Assembly (NCBI RefSeq): GCF_037126465.1
Contig: NC_088202.1
Span: 28,442,213-28,506,212 of the forward strand
Direction of reading: 5' to 3'
DNA: 64,000 nt
From: Ornithodoros turicata
Taxonomy: Eukaryota; Arthropoda; Arachnida; Ixodida; Argasidae
The position numbers and the translations under genes were made by a program. Positions 11,060-22,974 of the stretch are shown piece by piece. Under the pieces are notes generated by a model. The model did not search any database, was not told the origin of the DNA, and was given only the letters and a program-made list of their open reading frames with translations. Positions within the stretch are counted from its first letter, which is position 1. Each line of letters starts with the position of its first letter.

Positions 11060-14000
11060 GGTTGTTACGGAAGAAAAGTAGAGATGGCGCTGCTGCAGGT
11101 GGTTGCGGATTAGGGTATCAGTAATCGGTGGTTAGATCTATCTCTGTATCTGTTAATGACAAGCTCCGCGAGATAAGGTTGTTATGGTCGCTAAAAAGGT
11201 GCACATAGTGAGCGTTTGCCATGTTATTTGAAAAACAGAAGTAGGTATCCTCGCGGAGGTGATCGTTGTGCTATTGTCAGTGTTTGGTCGTCGATTGTGG
11301 TTGCGTGCAATAATTTCATCCGCATCGACCATCGCTTATTTATCGTCTGTTGTGCGATATGTGTGGTGAACTGCAACGATCAAGATTGCCTCTCGATTGC
11401 TGGGGCACTCCGACAGCGTCCTTTATACGCTTTTATACGCTTTCGAGCCTGGTGTCATGAGCGCAACGTGTGTGCAAGTGTTTGATCACTGTAGGCTATG
11501 TAAACAGAAAGAAAGTTGATGCAAGGGTGGCCTTATGCTGCATGGGGCTCCTACATGCACAACTTTTACGGTGTTATCGTTTTAAGAAATCGACGTGATA
11601 CTTTCAACGTGTCACAGACCTCCAACGTGTTAGAGTATCTCTTTACTGGTTGTGTTTCTTTGGAGCGCAATTGACACGGAAAACGTACTCAGGGTGCTGG
11701 CTTGTCGTCCTGTGTGTGTGTGTGTGTGTATTTCGTTTGTTTGTTTATCGCTGTTTTCGTCATGTTACCCAGGGCGTCCTTCCTTGTGAGCGTGGAAGTG
11801 TTGTGACCCCCTGTCAGTGCGGTGCGTTGCTGTGCTTAACTCTGACCTCTCTTATTTCTGCATTTCAGCATATCAGATTATTGTGGAAATCACTAACCAC
11901 TAAATTGACTGTTCTGTTCAGCCCACAAAGATTTATCGTTACGTTGTGACTGTCTCTTGCTCTGATCAAATTTCACGAAATAGGAACCTACCTAGTGTAT
12001 ATATTTGTGATTACAGTTACTGAGCATATTTGTCATTTGATATGATGCATTCGACATTTTTAAAATAAATGGACACACTTTAGTGCCAGTACACTACGTC
12101 TGAACCATTCAGGATTTGTAGTTTAATGAGACCATGTACACAAAATATAGATGTTAAAATGAACCAAATATCTCATAAAGAAGGAGGTGTTATACCAGTT
12201 TCATGAGTGGTGTTCAAAGGATAGAGCAAACAGGAGTGGACCGAAGAAAACACGTACAACAGCTGCAACATCAGCTACAAATAAGCCTCTGCTGTTATTT
12301 CGTTCAATAATTGCATTGTGCTTATTTCTTCAACTTCATATAGTATTGAGGGAACACTTTTGTGCAACTGGTTCGGGACTTACACATTTTCCATGCTCAT
12401 TCTTTACATTCTTTACAAGCTTCTCTCTCAAATTCATACTGGCATTACAAATTTCACTAGCATTATCATCGCACCATTACATGCCAAACCATCACCACTT
12501 CCAATGCCTAAAAACTCCCCACAGCTCATGCCATGCCATGCTAAAATACGGCTGTCAACAGCACATCATGCACTAAACAAGTGTTGCAAGGCAGGGTAGG
12601 TCGTACGAATTATGGTGTGTAGACAGCCCAAAGACGCGGACAGAAGAACAATGACACGGACGACTGCATCATGCACTACGCTCTTTGAAATCACTCCTTA
12701 TTTAAGCTTTTAATTTAGGATTCCTGTTCAGAAAGAATTTGCGTATTAGTGATGCAGTTAGTTATCACTCCACTCTAACACAGATCACTCAACTTTGACT
12801 GTGAAATGACATAAGAGGCCTGTGTGATGCCATGAGAATGATAATTGCCGCTGTATAATTGTGTAAACTTAGTTTGTTAATTTTTATTTCAGCAGCTCTT
12901 CATCACTTGCTTGGCATTTTTTTTTTAGTTTTCCAGTCATGGAATAGTTCTCGGACTATTTTCCCAGTTTTCCATGCTTTACTGGATTGCAGACATCCTG
13001 AGCTACACACTGTAATTCAAGCAACTGGGCATTCGAGGATCACATGTTTGTATCGCTCATGTTTGTGGCCTGCCTCAACTAATTCTCGTTCTTTACACAG
13101 ATGATAAAGCTCTGAAAAATTATTGCGCAGGCTGCATTTCTGCACTGTGTGGTTATGCAGTTTCACTATAAGCTTTGTATTGAGAGATTGTGCTATTTCT
13201 TGAGAAACAACACAGTGGAATATCAAAGCACGGCACACCTAGAGGTGCTCATTCTAGCATGAAATCTCTGTAGTAGCACAGATCATTGTCTGCTTGCTTT
13301 CTGTATTGATCTATGGCAGACAGCGAGATGAAGTTCGCAATGGACAAATGTGCGCAATGCAAATACGCTCACACAAAGAATGGAATGCAACTTGAAATCA
13401 CGTGCATCTTAGCTACAATGTGATGTATTACTTTTGTTAAAATTCTTTCTTTCCACAATTTCAGTTATTTTTTGAGCCACTTTGGTAGTTGTCACTTTGC
13501 AGAGGCGGACATATTCATCCAGTTGTGTCAACACAAATCTATGCAACTGGACAGTTTAATGTAGTGAGCATGGTGTACTGCATCATGAAGGACAAAGTTT
13601 GGGAGCAGATGTATGGGACATAACACTGAATATGTAGTAAAATAATACAGATGCCTCTGCATGACTACCCACCTAACTTCAGTAACGAGTGATGAACATG
13701 CAGTCTTCAGGCAACTTCAGGAAGTTAATACATGATGTATGGGGAAATGGTTCAGAAGTTTTAGCAGCACCCAAAGCAACAGTTTCACAACTTCCGGCCA
13801 AATGCATCATGTTGGCGCACCCCCAAGATAAGCATGTAATTATTTCGTTCCACTTTACTGAACTTTATGCACCCCTAAGAAAATGAAAATGTGGGAGGAG
13901 AGAGGGGTTCTGAAAAGAAACAGAAGTAGTGTGAATTTCCCATTAAAAAGAAATGAAAAATTCCACACACATAACCACAAGATTTATGAACCTATGGTGA

Positions 14001-16890
14001 AGCAGGCTCTTACACAGACATGTTTTTCATGTGTTACATCAAGTTCAGTTGTGTTGGGGATGGCATGGTATGCGATAAGCCTAAGCTAATGCCAGCCACA
14101 TATTTGTATAGCAGTAAATTTTCTTCACATGTTACTTTAAAGAACTGCTTACTTGAAACAAAATAGATAACCAGGTGTGACACATATACAATCTAATGTC
14201 ACAAGCGTTTGGTGCCTGTCATTCAGTGAAAGTAGTTTGCATGAGATGCCACGTATTCTCCTTGTGACGATCAGGGGGAAGGAAGCTTTCCAGCGATAAA
14301 TGTATGTCATGGTGTCGTGTATTGCAACATCATTCAGGCACTGTTTCGAGTGACAGTTAAAACCATTTGTCATGAAGCTGATGACTCTTAGTTACATCCG
14401 AATTTTGTTACCGTAGTATTCCCATATTGTGTATACCCTCCACTCACTGCTTTTGTGGTCAAGTGCGAGTGTGGTGGAGTCAAGGCAGAGGAGAGCCGGT
14501 CTGATATGGGAGTACCCATTCTGCGTAGATATTGTACAGGACATGTCATACGGAAAAAACCGTGGACACTTAGCATGCACCTGAGCTGGTGTAAGGGGAA
14601 CAAGTTGTAACATAACTGAATGTACAGTGATGTACTACACATATGCATATTAGAAGTGGATATTGGTTTGGTTCACTATTTTTGAACTCAGCTATTCAGA
14701 ACACGTTGAAGACAGGCACAACACCAAATTAGAGGCATTGTGTCATTCGCTATAAATAGAAGCTTGATTGGAATGTGCATGCGGGAGTATATTACAAATC
14801 ATGTAGCATGATTCCATAGGAATGTGTTTTCCCATTCTCAGGATTTACCTGTACAGGATACGAGACTACACAACAAGAGTGCACTGATCACACCAGTGTA
14901 AAACTGCAGTGTCGTCAAGCAATTTTTAACAGTCCTGCTCACAGAAATGATGCAGAACAGCATGCATACATTTTAGCTTGAAAGAAAAGCCCTGAGCTTC
15001 AGCAGACACAAAAGGGACTCTGTTTTTCTGTTTAGTACTATATTCACACTGAGTACATGGATAAACTTTCTGGCCATATGACAGCTATCAACAACATAAA
15101 AGAGGGAGAGCTAGTGTAACATGGGTGCATGTTTACCTTGCTTTACTACTGTCATCAATATCCACTCTGAACACATGCGCATAGAAATTAACTACGCAGC
15201 CATACAGCAGCTGTCTATAACATATAAGAACTACAGCTACTGTTAACATGGGACAGTGCTCTTTCGCGTTCTCGTGTGCTCAGTGTATATACAAGCAGCT
15301 GCACTGGGAGGACAAATCTGTACCCATGCTAACGGAAGCTAACTTTCTTTTAAGTAGTTGACAACACTCACGTGGCCATGTACAATATTTCCATGCACTC
15401 ATGCTACAGTTATGACAGAACCGCATGTGCATTTTGATGTTGCGTGTACCAGCTGGCTACTATTATAATTGTCAATACCATCAATTGATAAGCCTGTAAC
15501 CTATGTTTTGTTAAACCTATCTGGAAGGTGTTATATGCAGTAATTGCAGTTGATCTAATTTTCAACTTCAAGTGCAATGCAATAATGAGCAAGGGAGCTC
15601 AAAGTTTCTGTACACATTGCCCTTGATTCCTATGCAATTCAGCTCTTTTGAAGTACACCTCAGATATATTAGTGGAGTCAGCATGGGGAATGTAGCAAAG
15701 ATTTTTTTCCTTGTGCACCGTTGCTTACTTATGTTTTCATGTTACCTCACCAACTAATTGAGCGGAGTATCGAGAGTGCATGCCTCTATGAAAAAAGTCA
15801 TCCTTGTGGAACTACGTAATAGCCTTTATTGTCTGAATATGAACAAAAATCTCACGAATACAAGGTTGTTGTGACGAATGAGTCCACAACAGCGATTTTT
15901 TTAAGAAATGATCTCCAGAATATCTGTGCTTATACAATACACAAAAACTGTCAGTGATTGGTTATGTACCTGCAATAGTTAACCTGCAAAAATAATGATG
16001 CATCCAAAAGGTCTCCGGCCTCCTTTAGCACACCGCTGTGTAGTGTCTTTCGCAGAAACAGCCCTACAAAAGCAGATCTACTGTTACCATACGATAAATC
16101 AAAATAGAAGTAAGCAGCTGTCTTTTTTAATGTTTTCCAATGTAGCAGTAGTAACACAATACCTGAAGAATTGTTTTTCATTGGTCTCCTCTGCTGTGGG
16201 ATGCTGAAATAAGTAAAACACACATTTCAGTTTCATCTATGTGAATTACAAATCTATTACATGTGAATGCAGGGAAAATGGGGACCTCGTTCGGTTTTGC
16301 TCCGGTATTTTCATAACCTGGGAAAGCAAAATCTGCTCAAATTCCGTGTTCAGTGTAGTGCAACAACATGCATATTTCCATGCTTCCATAGTATACACAC
16401 AACAGCGGCAAGACGCTAATGCACTTTATGATCAGTACTATTGCACGGTTAAATGTCTCTGGATATTTATTTATTTGTACTTTGGTGCCCACCAACGGCG
16501 GTTAAGCCTAACGTGGTGGTGCACCAAACACAAGAAACACATAAAAGTAATAAAAACCTCCAACAAAGCCCAAGATTCAAAGTGCTATAACAAGACTTAT
16601 GGTTACATAGACATTAATACACTCTTAAACTTAGCAGTTGTCCGGAAAATGTCCACATCATCATTCCGTGAAAAGAATTCATTGTATGTGCCTTGCATCC
16701 TAGTCAATGGGCAGCATTTGCATGGAGCATGGGGATATAAGACACGTTGCAAAGATACTGGGATGGTTAATAAACATGCGAGTGGATAACGCCCCTCAAT
16801 TTCTCCATCGGGGCTCGCAACAACCATCTATAGCACGTTATTGCTCTTACTGTACAATCACGGGGTGCTTACAGTGTGTATCACAGGAGA
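11060..16890. other. 5.8 kb of anonymous AT-rich DNA
   Basis: I see no recognisable protein domain, RNA gene or transposon end. Open frames up to 182 codons (for example 16241-16789 plus) have no family resemblance, no consistent codon pattern and low-complexity composition, so I did not call them. A short (GT)n run lies near 11710-11730. A small hairpin (TTGGTGC...GCACCAA) is at about 16480-16517. The stretch lies inside the 10773/18590 inverted pair. Confidence 0.5.
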
Positions 16891-16901
16891 CGACATCATA
16901 A

Positions 16902-17754
16902 CAGAGGTGGGGAGTAATGCATGACAAAGTAATGCATTACTGGTAATGCATTACTTTTGAGTAATGAGTAATGGTAATGAATTGCATTTTGCCAGCAAGT
17001 AATGAGTAATGGTAATGCATTATATTTCGACTGAGTAATGCAGGGAGGCATTACTCATTACTTTTGTCGAATGTTCACTGCGCCACGCGAAGATTTGGAA
17101 CATCCATGTTTTCTTCAACCCGCCTTTAACAATGAGCACATGGCAACATGGAAAGAGAAAGGCGCGGCCTGGGGAATTCTGCAAGGGTTCAACAGTCGGC
17201 GGTGTGTGTCACAAGTGTCTACATGATGATATCACCGATTTTCTCCTGCGTGCCTTTGAAGTAAAGGATAATCAGTGAAATAGAAACATAGCCTCTATGA
17301 AGGTAACACGTAATTATTGCTGTAGTAATGCACTGTTTTGGTATGGTACTGTGTTAGTTTCTCTTGTGCTGTCAGATGTAGTTTTTCTGCCAGTTTTTCT
17401 GTAGGCGGGGCTTCATCCGCCGGCTCCACAATGCTAGAAGAGGCCTTGCCTATCAGACTTGCTTCTGCTGGGATTTAGTGGCACCAATTTTTTGGCACCA
17501 ATTTGGGGATACTCGGGTGGCTATTGCCTATAGCAAAAAAAGCAAGGGAAAAACTTATGCATAGCATCTTTGAGGCTTATGCCCTAAAATGTAAATGTAA
17601 TGCCAGAGTAATGGCATTACTTCGTTAAAGTAATGACATTACTAATGCATTACTAATATCCAAAAAGTAATGACTAATGTAATGCATTAGTTTTTTATGC
17701 AAGTAATGAGTAATGGTAATGCATTACAAAATAAAAGTAATTTCCCCACCTCTG
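16902..17754. mobile_element. non-autonomous hAT element (MITE), 853 bp
   Basis: The flanking 8-bp duplication is exact: CATCATAA at 16894-16901 and 17755-17762. The left end is CAGAGGTGGGGAGTAATGC; the right end, reverse-complemented, is CAGAGGTGGGGAAATTACTT. CAGAGGTGGG-type ends with 8-bp duplications are classic hAT. The subterminal zones (16910-17060 and 17585-17745) are dense arrays of AGTAATGAGTAATGGTAATGCATTAC-like units; the middle 500 bp is unrelated and non-coding. Confidence 0.9.
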
Positions 17755-17762
17755 CATCATAA

Positions 17763-18481
17763 TAAGCGCCAGCATGGTGATGTCACATTGACGTTCGGCC
17801 ATCCGCACGCTCTATCGGTCCATTGAATTGGTATCTGGATTTTGTCCAGTGGCACATGTCGATGTCACTCTCTTTGACCACACTTTGACGGTGATTTTTA
17901 CGTTTGTCATGCAAAAGTTCGCAATAGCGCCTTCTAAATACAACAGCCGCATTCCGTACCCCCGGTCAAGCGTTACGCCGTTTTCGTTTACTAACCGTGC
18001 ATTTAAAACGATTCTGCTTAATTTTTTACCAGATTTCGAATTAGTGAAACATCACCTACCACAACCACTCTACAATAGTTTTTTTAGCACACGTTCACAG
18101 TTGCAACGTACCTAGGCCGACGTTAAACTAGCCTCTCCCCTAGTTTAAAATACGTCCCATTCAAATATATGGGTCTTAAACCACCGGTTTAAGTAGCTTG
18201 GGTGGATGATCGAAATGGAACATTTGAAGCGAATATTCGTCCCATTGCGATAAAATCCACCTCCTGGGCGCTTCTAGTAACTATATCAATCAAAACTTAC
18301 CCAAGATTTGATGAAAAATTTTTCATGAACCGGGGATTAGGCCTACCGGCCTCCATCGCTTCTTGCAGACTCTGGCAAAATGCGCATGCGCCGTGCAGGA
18401 AGCTCGCTATGTGCGGTGCCATTTGCTTCACAGCAGCAGGTTGTAGAGCATGGGATGGTGATCCAGGATTGGCGAACGAAA
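17763..18481. other. non-coding stretch with small palindromes
   Basis: No gene recognised. CTTAAACCACCGGTTTAAGT at about 18173-18193 is a near-perfect palindrome. It resembles the CTTAAACCATTGGTTTAAG core of the inverted repeat that follows. Confidence 0.4.
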
Positions 18482-18590
18482 GTCTCACGTGATCGATTTA
18501 AACCCGACGTCACTAAACCAATGGTTTAAGTAAGTTGGGGAATACGGGTAGTTGAGTTCAGGACCTGAACTCAACGAACACAAATGTCTG
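18482..18590. repeat. right member of the large inverted-repeat pair
   Basis: This is the reverse complement of 10773-10862, with one clear difference. A nearly perfect 25-bp palindrome (GTTGAGTTCAGG/CCTGAACTCAAC) sits at about 18551-18575, where the left copy has only the flanking bases. Confidence 0.6.
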
Positions 18591-18954
18591 TGTTCGGGAC
18601 ACATAAGGTGGGAGATTTGTGTTTGCTCTGGCATCGAGTATTTGTTGTGGTTGTCCGTGTGTTTCCCCTGTCTCCGGGTTACTTTTCGTCATGTTAGAAC
18701 ATGCAACCACTGAAGTTTCCAATTGATGGTTTATTGAACTTTTCCGCGTCTGTTTTATTACGAACAAGTAGTGGACGGGACATTTAGAAGTCATTTAAAA
18801 ACGGCCACAGCAGCAATAAATAGAGGATGGCGATAACATAAGGTGTTTCAGCGGATGCCTCTTAACCCTTGCAGTTTCTGGAACACATAATCATGTCCCA
18901 TCGCGCTGTTTTCCTCTAAGATAATAGTTCTCTTATTATTTTTTTATTTTCTAA

Positions 18955-19187
18955 TCAGCATGGTTTCAGACGCAACTATTCATGCTAGATACAGCTGGTA
19001 GACTTAACTAACGACTCTTCTCTCTACTCTAGACCAGTGTTTCCCAAACTTCTCGTTGTGTCGAACCCCAAAACCACTGCGAATCAATTCGAGGACCCCC
19101 ATTAAGTACGATTCATGTTGACATGAATAAGGGACGTGAAGAAAGAAAAGGAAAAATACACAAAGAAACAACGCACCGCAATGCAGG

Positions 19188-19219
<32 letters not shown>

Positions 19220-19930
19220 TACGTGATAACGATGATATGCGGATGAGAAGGAAATGAGAAGGTAGTATATTTCTGCCTTGTTTAGTATCACAAGTGTCAC
19301 ACCTGAAAAACCTAACACGAAATTACAGTTCAACTTTGCGTTCAGGTCGAAGGGTGATGCTGCATACTGAAGGCTACAAATGTCTGCGTACAATCTTGGC
19401 ATACTACGTACAAACTGACTATGCACAAACATCGGGTTCAATTGAAGAAAGACGCAGTTGTAAGTCCGGTTCGTAAGCAGTGGGGAGCAGATTCGCGCGT
19501 CCCTCTCAGAGATGACGTGACGAGCACCAGCCAAGACGGTCTTCGAACTGTATTCGATCGTCGACGACCCCCCTGAACACTCTCGGGGACCCCCGGGGGT
19601 CCGCGGACCACACTTTAGGAACCACTGCTCTAGACTTGGGATGCCAGGTGGATGCCACATTCACTAAATCGCGAAAGCTTTCGACCGTGTTCCCCACGAT
19701 TGCCTTTAATGAAGCTAGCAAGACTAAACCTGGAGTCGTTAGTCCTGAAATAAATACGGAATTTTCTGTCTAATAGATAATGAGTTGTTGTTGCTAATAA
19801 CACATCATATAACATCGCAGAAGTCACATTCGGTATACCTCAGGGCTCTGTTATCGGCCTTCTACTGCGTCCCTCCTCCTGCTGTCTTAATGCCCCAACT
19901 TACCCAGCATAATCGTCCAGATTTCCTTTC
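18955..19930 (+). pseudogene. CR1/jockey-like LINE reverse transcriptase fragment, split by a hAT element
   Basis: Before the insertion (18955-19026) the plus strand reads QHGFRRNYSC and QLVDLTND, the conserved segment ahead of the first catalytic block. After it (19636 onward) it reads IAKAFDRVPHDCL, and further on VTFGIPQGSVIG, the two best conserved LINE polymerase blocks. The catalytic aspartate box is not recognisable. Several stops and frame changes are present. Removing 19035-19627 and one copy of its 8-bp duplication brings the two halves together. Confidence 0.7.
19035..19627. mobile_element. non-autonomous hAT element, 593 bp
   Basis: The exact 8-bp duplication CTCTAGAC flanks it at 19027-19034 and 19628-19635. 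The ends are CAGTGTTTCCCAAACTT and, reverse-complemented, CAGTGGTTCCTAAAGTG. The interior has a (GA)n run at about 19192-19219 and no coding capacity. It lies inside the LINE polymerase fragment and is therefore younger than it. Confidence 0.9.
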
Positions 19931-20084
19931 ATCATCCTTTGCGAACACTCTGTGATTACCTGAATGCAGTGGATATACGCTTTGACTGTGCGTTATCTGT
20001 TTCTTCTTTTTATTTTGTTTTATATACCCCTCTATTTATCTTAATATATATTAACGGCCTCCCATTTGGGTAATTTTCCACTGT

Positions 20085-21210
20085 TTGGCTCTTCGCAGAT
20101 GATCCATAAGCTCAATAGGCGACTTGAGAAACTACCAGAGAATCGCCAGATACAACGAGCTCGTTGTATACAAGAAGCTTCCGGCCACAGCGTACGGCTC
20201 CAGTGGGTGCCCAGTCACGTCGGGCTGCCCGGAAATACCCGTGCCGACATTGCTGCGAAACGTGCCCATACAACGGCTGCCTTGAGTCTCAGCATCCCGC
20301 TTTCAATGTCAGCCTCCTTACTCCAAATACGTCGCTTGCGCTCTCGCTGTGTCCAAGATTTCATAGTACGTGCCATCTCGCCCAATACATTTCTGCACTC
20401 CATCGACCCAAAAATGCAATACGTCCCCCCCCCCCCCCAATACCACGAGGAGGGAAGCGTCCGTTATCCACCGTCTGCTGTTAAGCGTGGCTCGAACGCC
20501 AACACGGCTCTTCCAAATCAGCATGCTTGACACCCCTACATGTGCAGCCTGCTCTACCGAGGGCAACACTTCCCACCTGCTCCTCCACTGTCGCCTGTTC
20601 GCCGCTCCCCGTGGCACTCTCATGGAGCGGCTAACTGCCCTAGGGCTGAGGGAGGTCTCGCTGGTAACGCTACTGGGCCCTCTGCAACGACCCATTCAGT
20701 GGCGCGTCACCGGCCTCGGTGGCTCAGTCGGTAGCGTGTTCGCCTTCTGATCCCGAGATCGCGGGTTCGAACCCGGCCGAGGACGCCAGCAACTTGGTGG
20801 CAGGGTACAAGTTGCTTAGACACGCCGTCTTCCGCGAGGGACGTTAAATACGGGGTGCCGTGTAATGAGCTTTCATTGCACGTTAAAGAACCCTCAGGTG
20901 GGCAAAAGCAATCCACAGACCGACCGCTGTGGCGTCGCTCATGATCTCAGTTGTCTCGCGACGTAAACACCCAATTATAAATATCAGTGGCGCGTCGGAA
21001 GGGAACTTTACGCTTCCTTACTGACACAGGGCTCGAGCTGAGCCTATGACTGCGCCTCTTTTCTTTCGCTCTCTTCGCTCTTTTTGTTTTTTCTTTCTTT
21101 TTCTTCTTTTTATTTTTCCTTTTTTGTAAGCGGGAATAGCAAGTCGGCTTCTGGAGCCAGGCTAACCTTTCCCCTCTTTCTTTCTTGCTTTTTTTTGCAA
21201 TAAACCTATA
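20085..21210 (+). pseudogene. RNase H-bearing LINE, 3' part, interrupted by a SINE
   Basis: The frame from about 20180 reads LQWVPSHVGLPGNTRADIAAK, the end of a LINE RNase H domain. After a frameshift it reads CAACSTEGNTSHLLLHC, the C-terminal cysteine/histidine motif, then LVTLLGPLQRPIQW. At 20708 a SINE intervenes. After it (20997-21041) the same frame continues to a stop at 21039-21041, so the reading frame is intact apart from the insertion. A C-run at about 20426-20438 causes local frame noise. The 3' UTR is pyrimidine-rich, with AATAAA at 21199-21204. Confidence 0.75.
20709..20983 (+). mobile_element. tRNA-derived SINE (second family) with target duplication
   Basis: It begins CCGGCCTCGGTGGCTCAGTC with an A-box TGGCTCAGTCGG and, 40 bp later, a B-box GGGTTCGAACCCGG, both very close to a real tRNA. 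The body runs to an AATTATAAAT tail. A 13-bp duplication, TCAGTGGCGCGTC, flanks it at 20696-20708 and 20984-20996. Similar tRNA-derived SINEs (for example Ruka) are known from ixodid ticks. An inverted, truncated copy lies at 21930-22050. Confidence 0.88.
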
Positions 21211-21487
21211 TTCCTTCCCCACCCCCAGAGAGCTTAGCGCCCCTTTAAACTAGAGGAACTTGCTCATAACAAAAAAGGAGAAGTTTTGTGCAAGATGTTT
21301 CCGTCCCTTCTCTCTCTGCCGATTGTCCACGAGGAGTCAAGGTGAGCGAAAACGAAACGTGAAGGACAGTTCATTCCAATATTCTCCCAGGGTGCAACAC
21401 GTGCGCAAGGGGCACTGGGATTTTCTGAAATCGTCTATTAGTTGGACAAATGGGAAATTCGTCGCCATGCTCAGTTCGCCACCACAC
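21211..21487. other. spacer between LINE and hAT-like element
   Basis: Non-coding; nothing recognised. Confidence 0.4.
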
Positions 21488-22639
21488 CAGTGTTGGGGAT
21501 TTGATTTAGTTGCGGATTTAAAACCCCAAAAGAGACTGGTCGTTTGATTTGGATTTGGTTGGTGGCTTCATTATGAAGATGGTTTGGAGCTGGATTGGAT
21601 CAAATTTTTGCTTGGGGATTTGGATTTGGAGTGAATCACGTTTTTTCTCAAAGATTTAGATGTGGATTCGGGTTTACATCATTTGCCATGAAATTCAGCC
21701 TATATACATGAGCGACGCGCATGCTTGCGCGACCGTGGCCGCTTGCTCCGGCTCTGGCTGCCTCTGCTATACTTTGTAATGTAATGCCGGCAGTAAGTCC
21801 AATAGACTTCAATATTCGGCGTATAAGCCACTGAGAAAATCTCGGCGTCTCTTCGTAGGATAAAAGGGTATTCGTCGGTGGTACTACTGGAACACTGCAA
21901 CGATGCTTTTGCACGCTGCTTACATCAATTTACGGTCTCTTACGGTGTCTAAGCAACTTGTACCCTGCCACCAAGTTGCTGGCGTCCTCGGCCGGTTCGA
22001 ACCCACGATCTCGGGATCAGAAGGCGAACGACTGAGCCACCGAGGCCGGTAGATTGTGAGAGATCCTGTAATTGTGACTGAAATGGGGTGTTGTGGTCAT
22101 GGGCTTTCTAATTAGCGCAAAGGGAAAAAAAAGGTTACCTCTCCTTGGGAATTTTTTTAGCTCAGTTAAGCTAATTAGACAAATTAATTAGATACACTGA
22201 TGGAACCCACCTATTTAGGCGGCAAAAACCTTCACGAGTATGACGCAGAAGGTTTCTAATTTTTATCTCAAATACCTTTTTTTAATAATTAGGGGTCACT
22301 CTTCAGTCTTATGTTTGGCGTATTTTTCTTAGTTACACAAGTGTTAGGAATTCCCGTTAGTAATCAGGTATTCTGTCTAAACATCCGAGCTTCCGAAAAT
22401 GCGGTCGACTCTTAAGCCATTCCACAGCTGTTCAGCAGTGTTAGTTTGTCTTCAGAATTGAAAAATCCGGATTTAAAAAGGGATTTGATTTGGCGTGCTG
22501 AAAATAGATCCGGATTGAAAATGATTTGATTTGCTGGAATAAATTTAAATCCGAACTTGATTTCGATGTGGTAAAGCGGCTTTCGCAAACTGCGGATTTG
22601 ATTTGTATCCGATTTGCTTCCTCAAATCCCCAGACACCG
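21488..22639. mobile_element. hAT-like non-autonomous element rich in GGATTTGATTT
   Basis: The left end reads CAGTGTTGGGGATTTGATTT and the right end, reverse-complemented, CGGTGTCTGGGGATTTGAGG. Both subterminal zones (21495-21670 and 22455-22635) repeat GGATTTGATTTG/GGATTTGGATTT. This is the architecture seen in the two GTAATG elements, but with another motif. An 8-bp duplication is not convincing (CACCACAC against CAAAAACC). A SINE fragment sits inside. Confidence 0.55.
21930..22055 (-). mobile_element. truncated tRNA-derived SINE
   Basis: This is the reverse complement of the 5' part of the SINE at 20709-20983. It includes the B-box (GGTTCGAACC), the A-box region (TGGCTCAGTCG) and the start CCGGCCTCGGTGG at about 22050. 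The 3' half is missing beyond about 21930. Confidence 0.8.
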
Positions 22640-22974
22640 CAAAAACCAAGAAGCGAAACAATCCCACAGCTTCCGAGACGTCGTGGGTAAAACAGCCCCT
22701 TGGTTGGCTATCACAAATCAGCGCTAAAAGTGAGCGCTGAAAAAGTCCAGACGAGCTCAACTCTGACAAGCGCTGTTTTCCAGTGGTTCATAGCAGTGCG
22801 GGAAGGAAATAACAGCACTGCCCTGTGTATATGAGAATTGCCCCTTATTCTCAATGATTACAGCATTAACTTTAACGTTACTGCAATGAAGCAATCCCTT
22901 TCCCTGCCCCCATTATCCCTACATCCGTCTCTATCGGTCTTTGCGTTTTTCGTAGGGTATTTCATAACACACCT

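Noticed and set aside
16241..16789. 182-codon open frame on the plus strand
   Set aside because: No domain, no homologous pattern and irregular composition; surrounding DNA is anonymous and AT-rich. Length alone is not evidence.
19004..19660. 218-codon open frame on the minus strand
   Set aside because: It runs across a hAT MITE with a proven target duplication and includes its (GA)n run; it is a by-product of that insertion.
20709..20790. Possible functional tRNA at the SINE head
   Set aside because: The sequence continues into a SINE body with a 13-bp duplication; it is a retroposed tRNA-like head.
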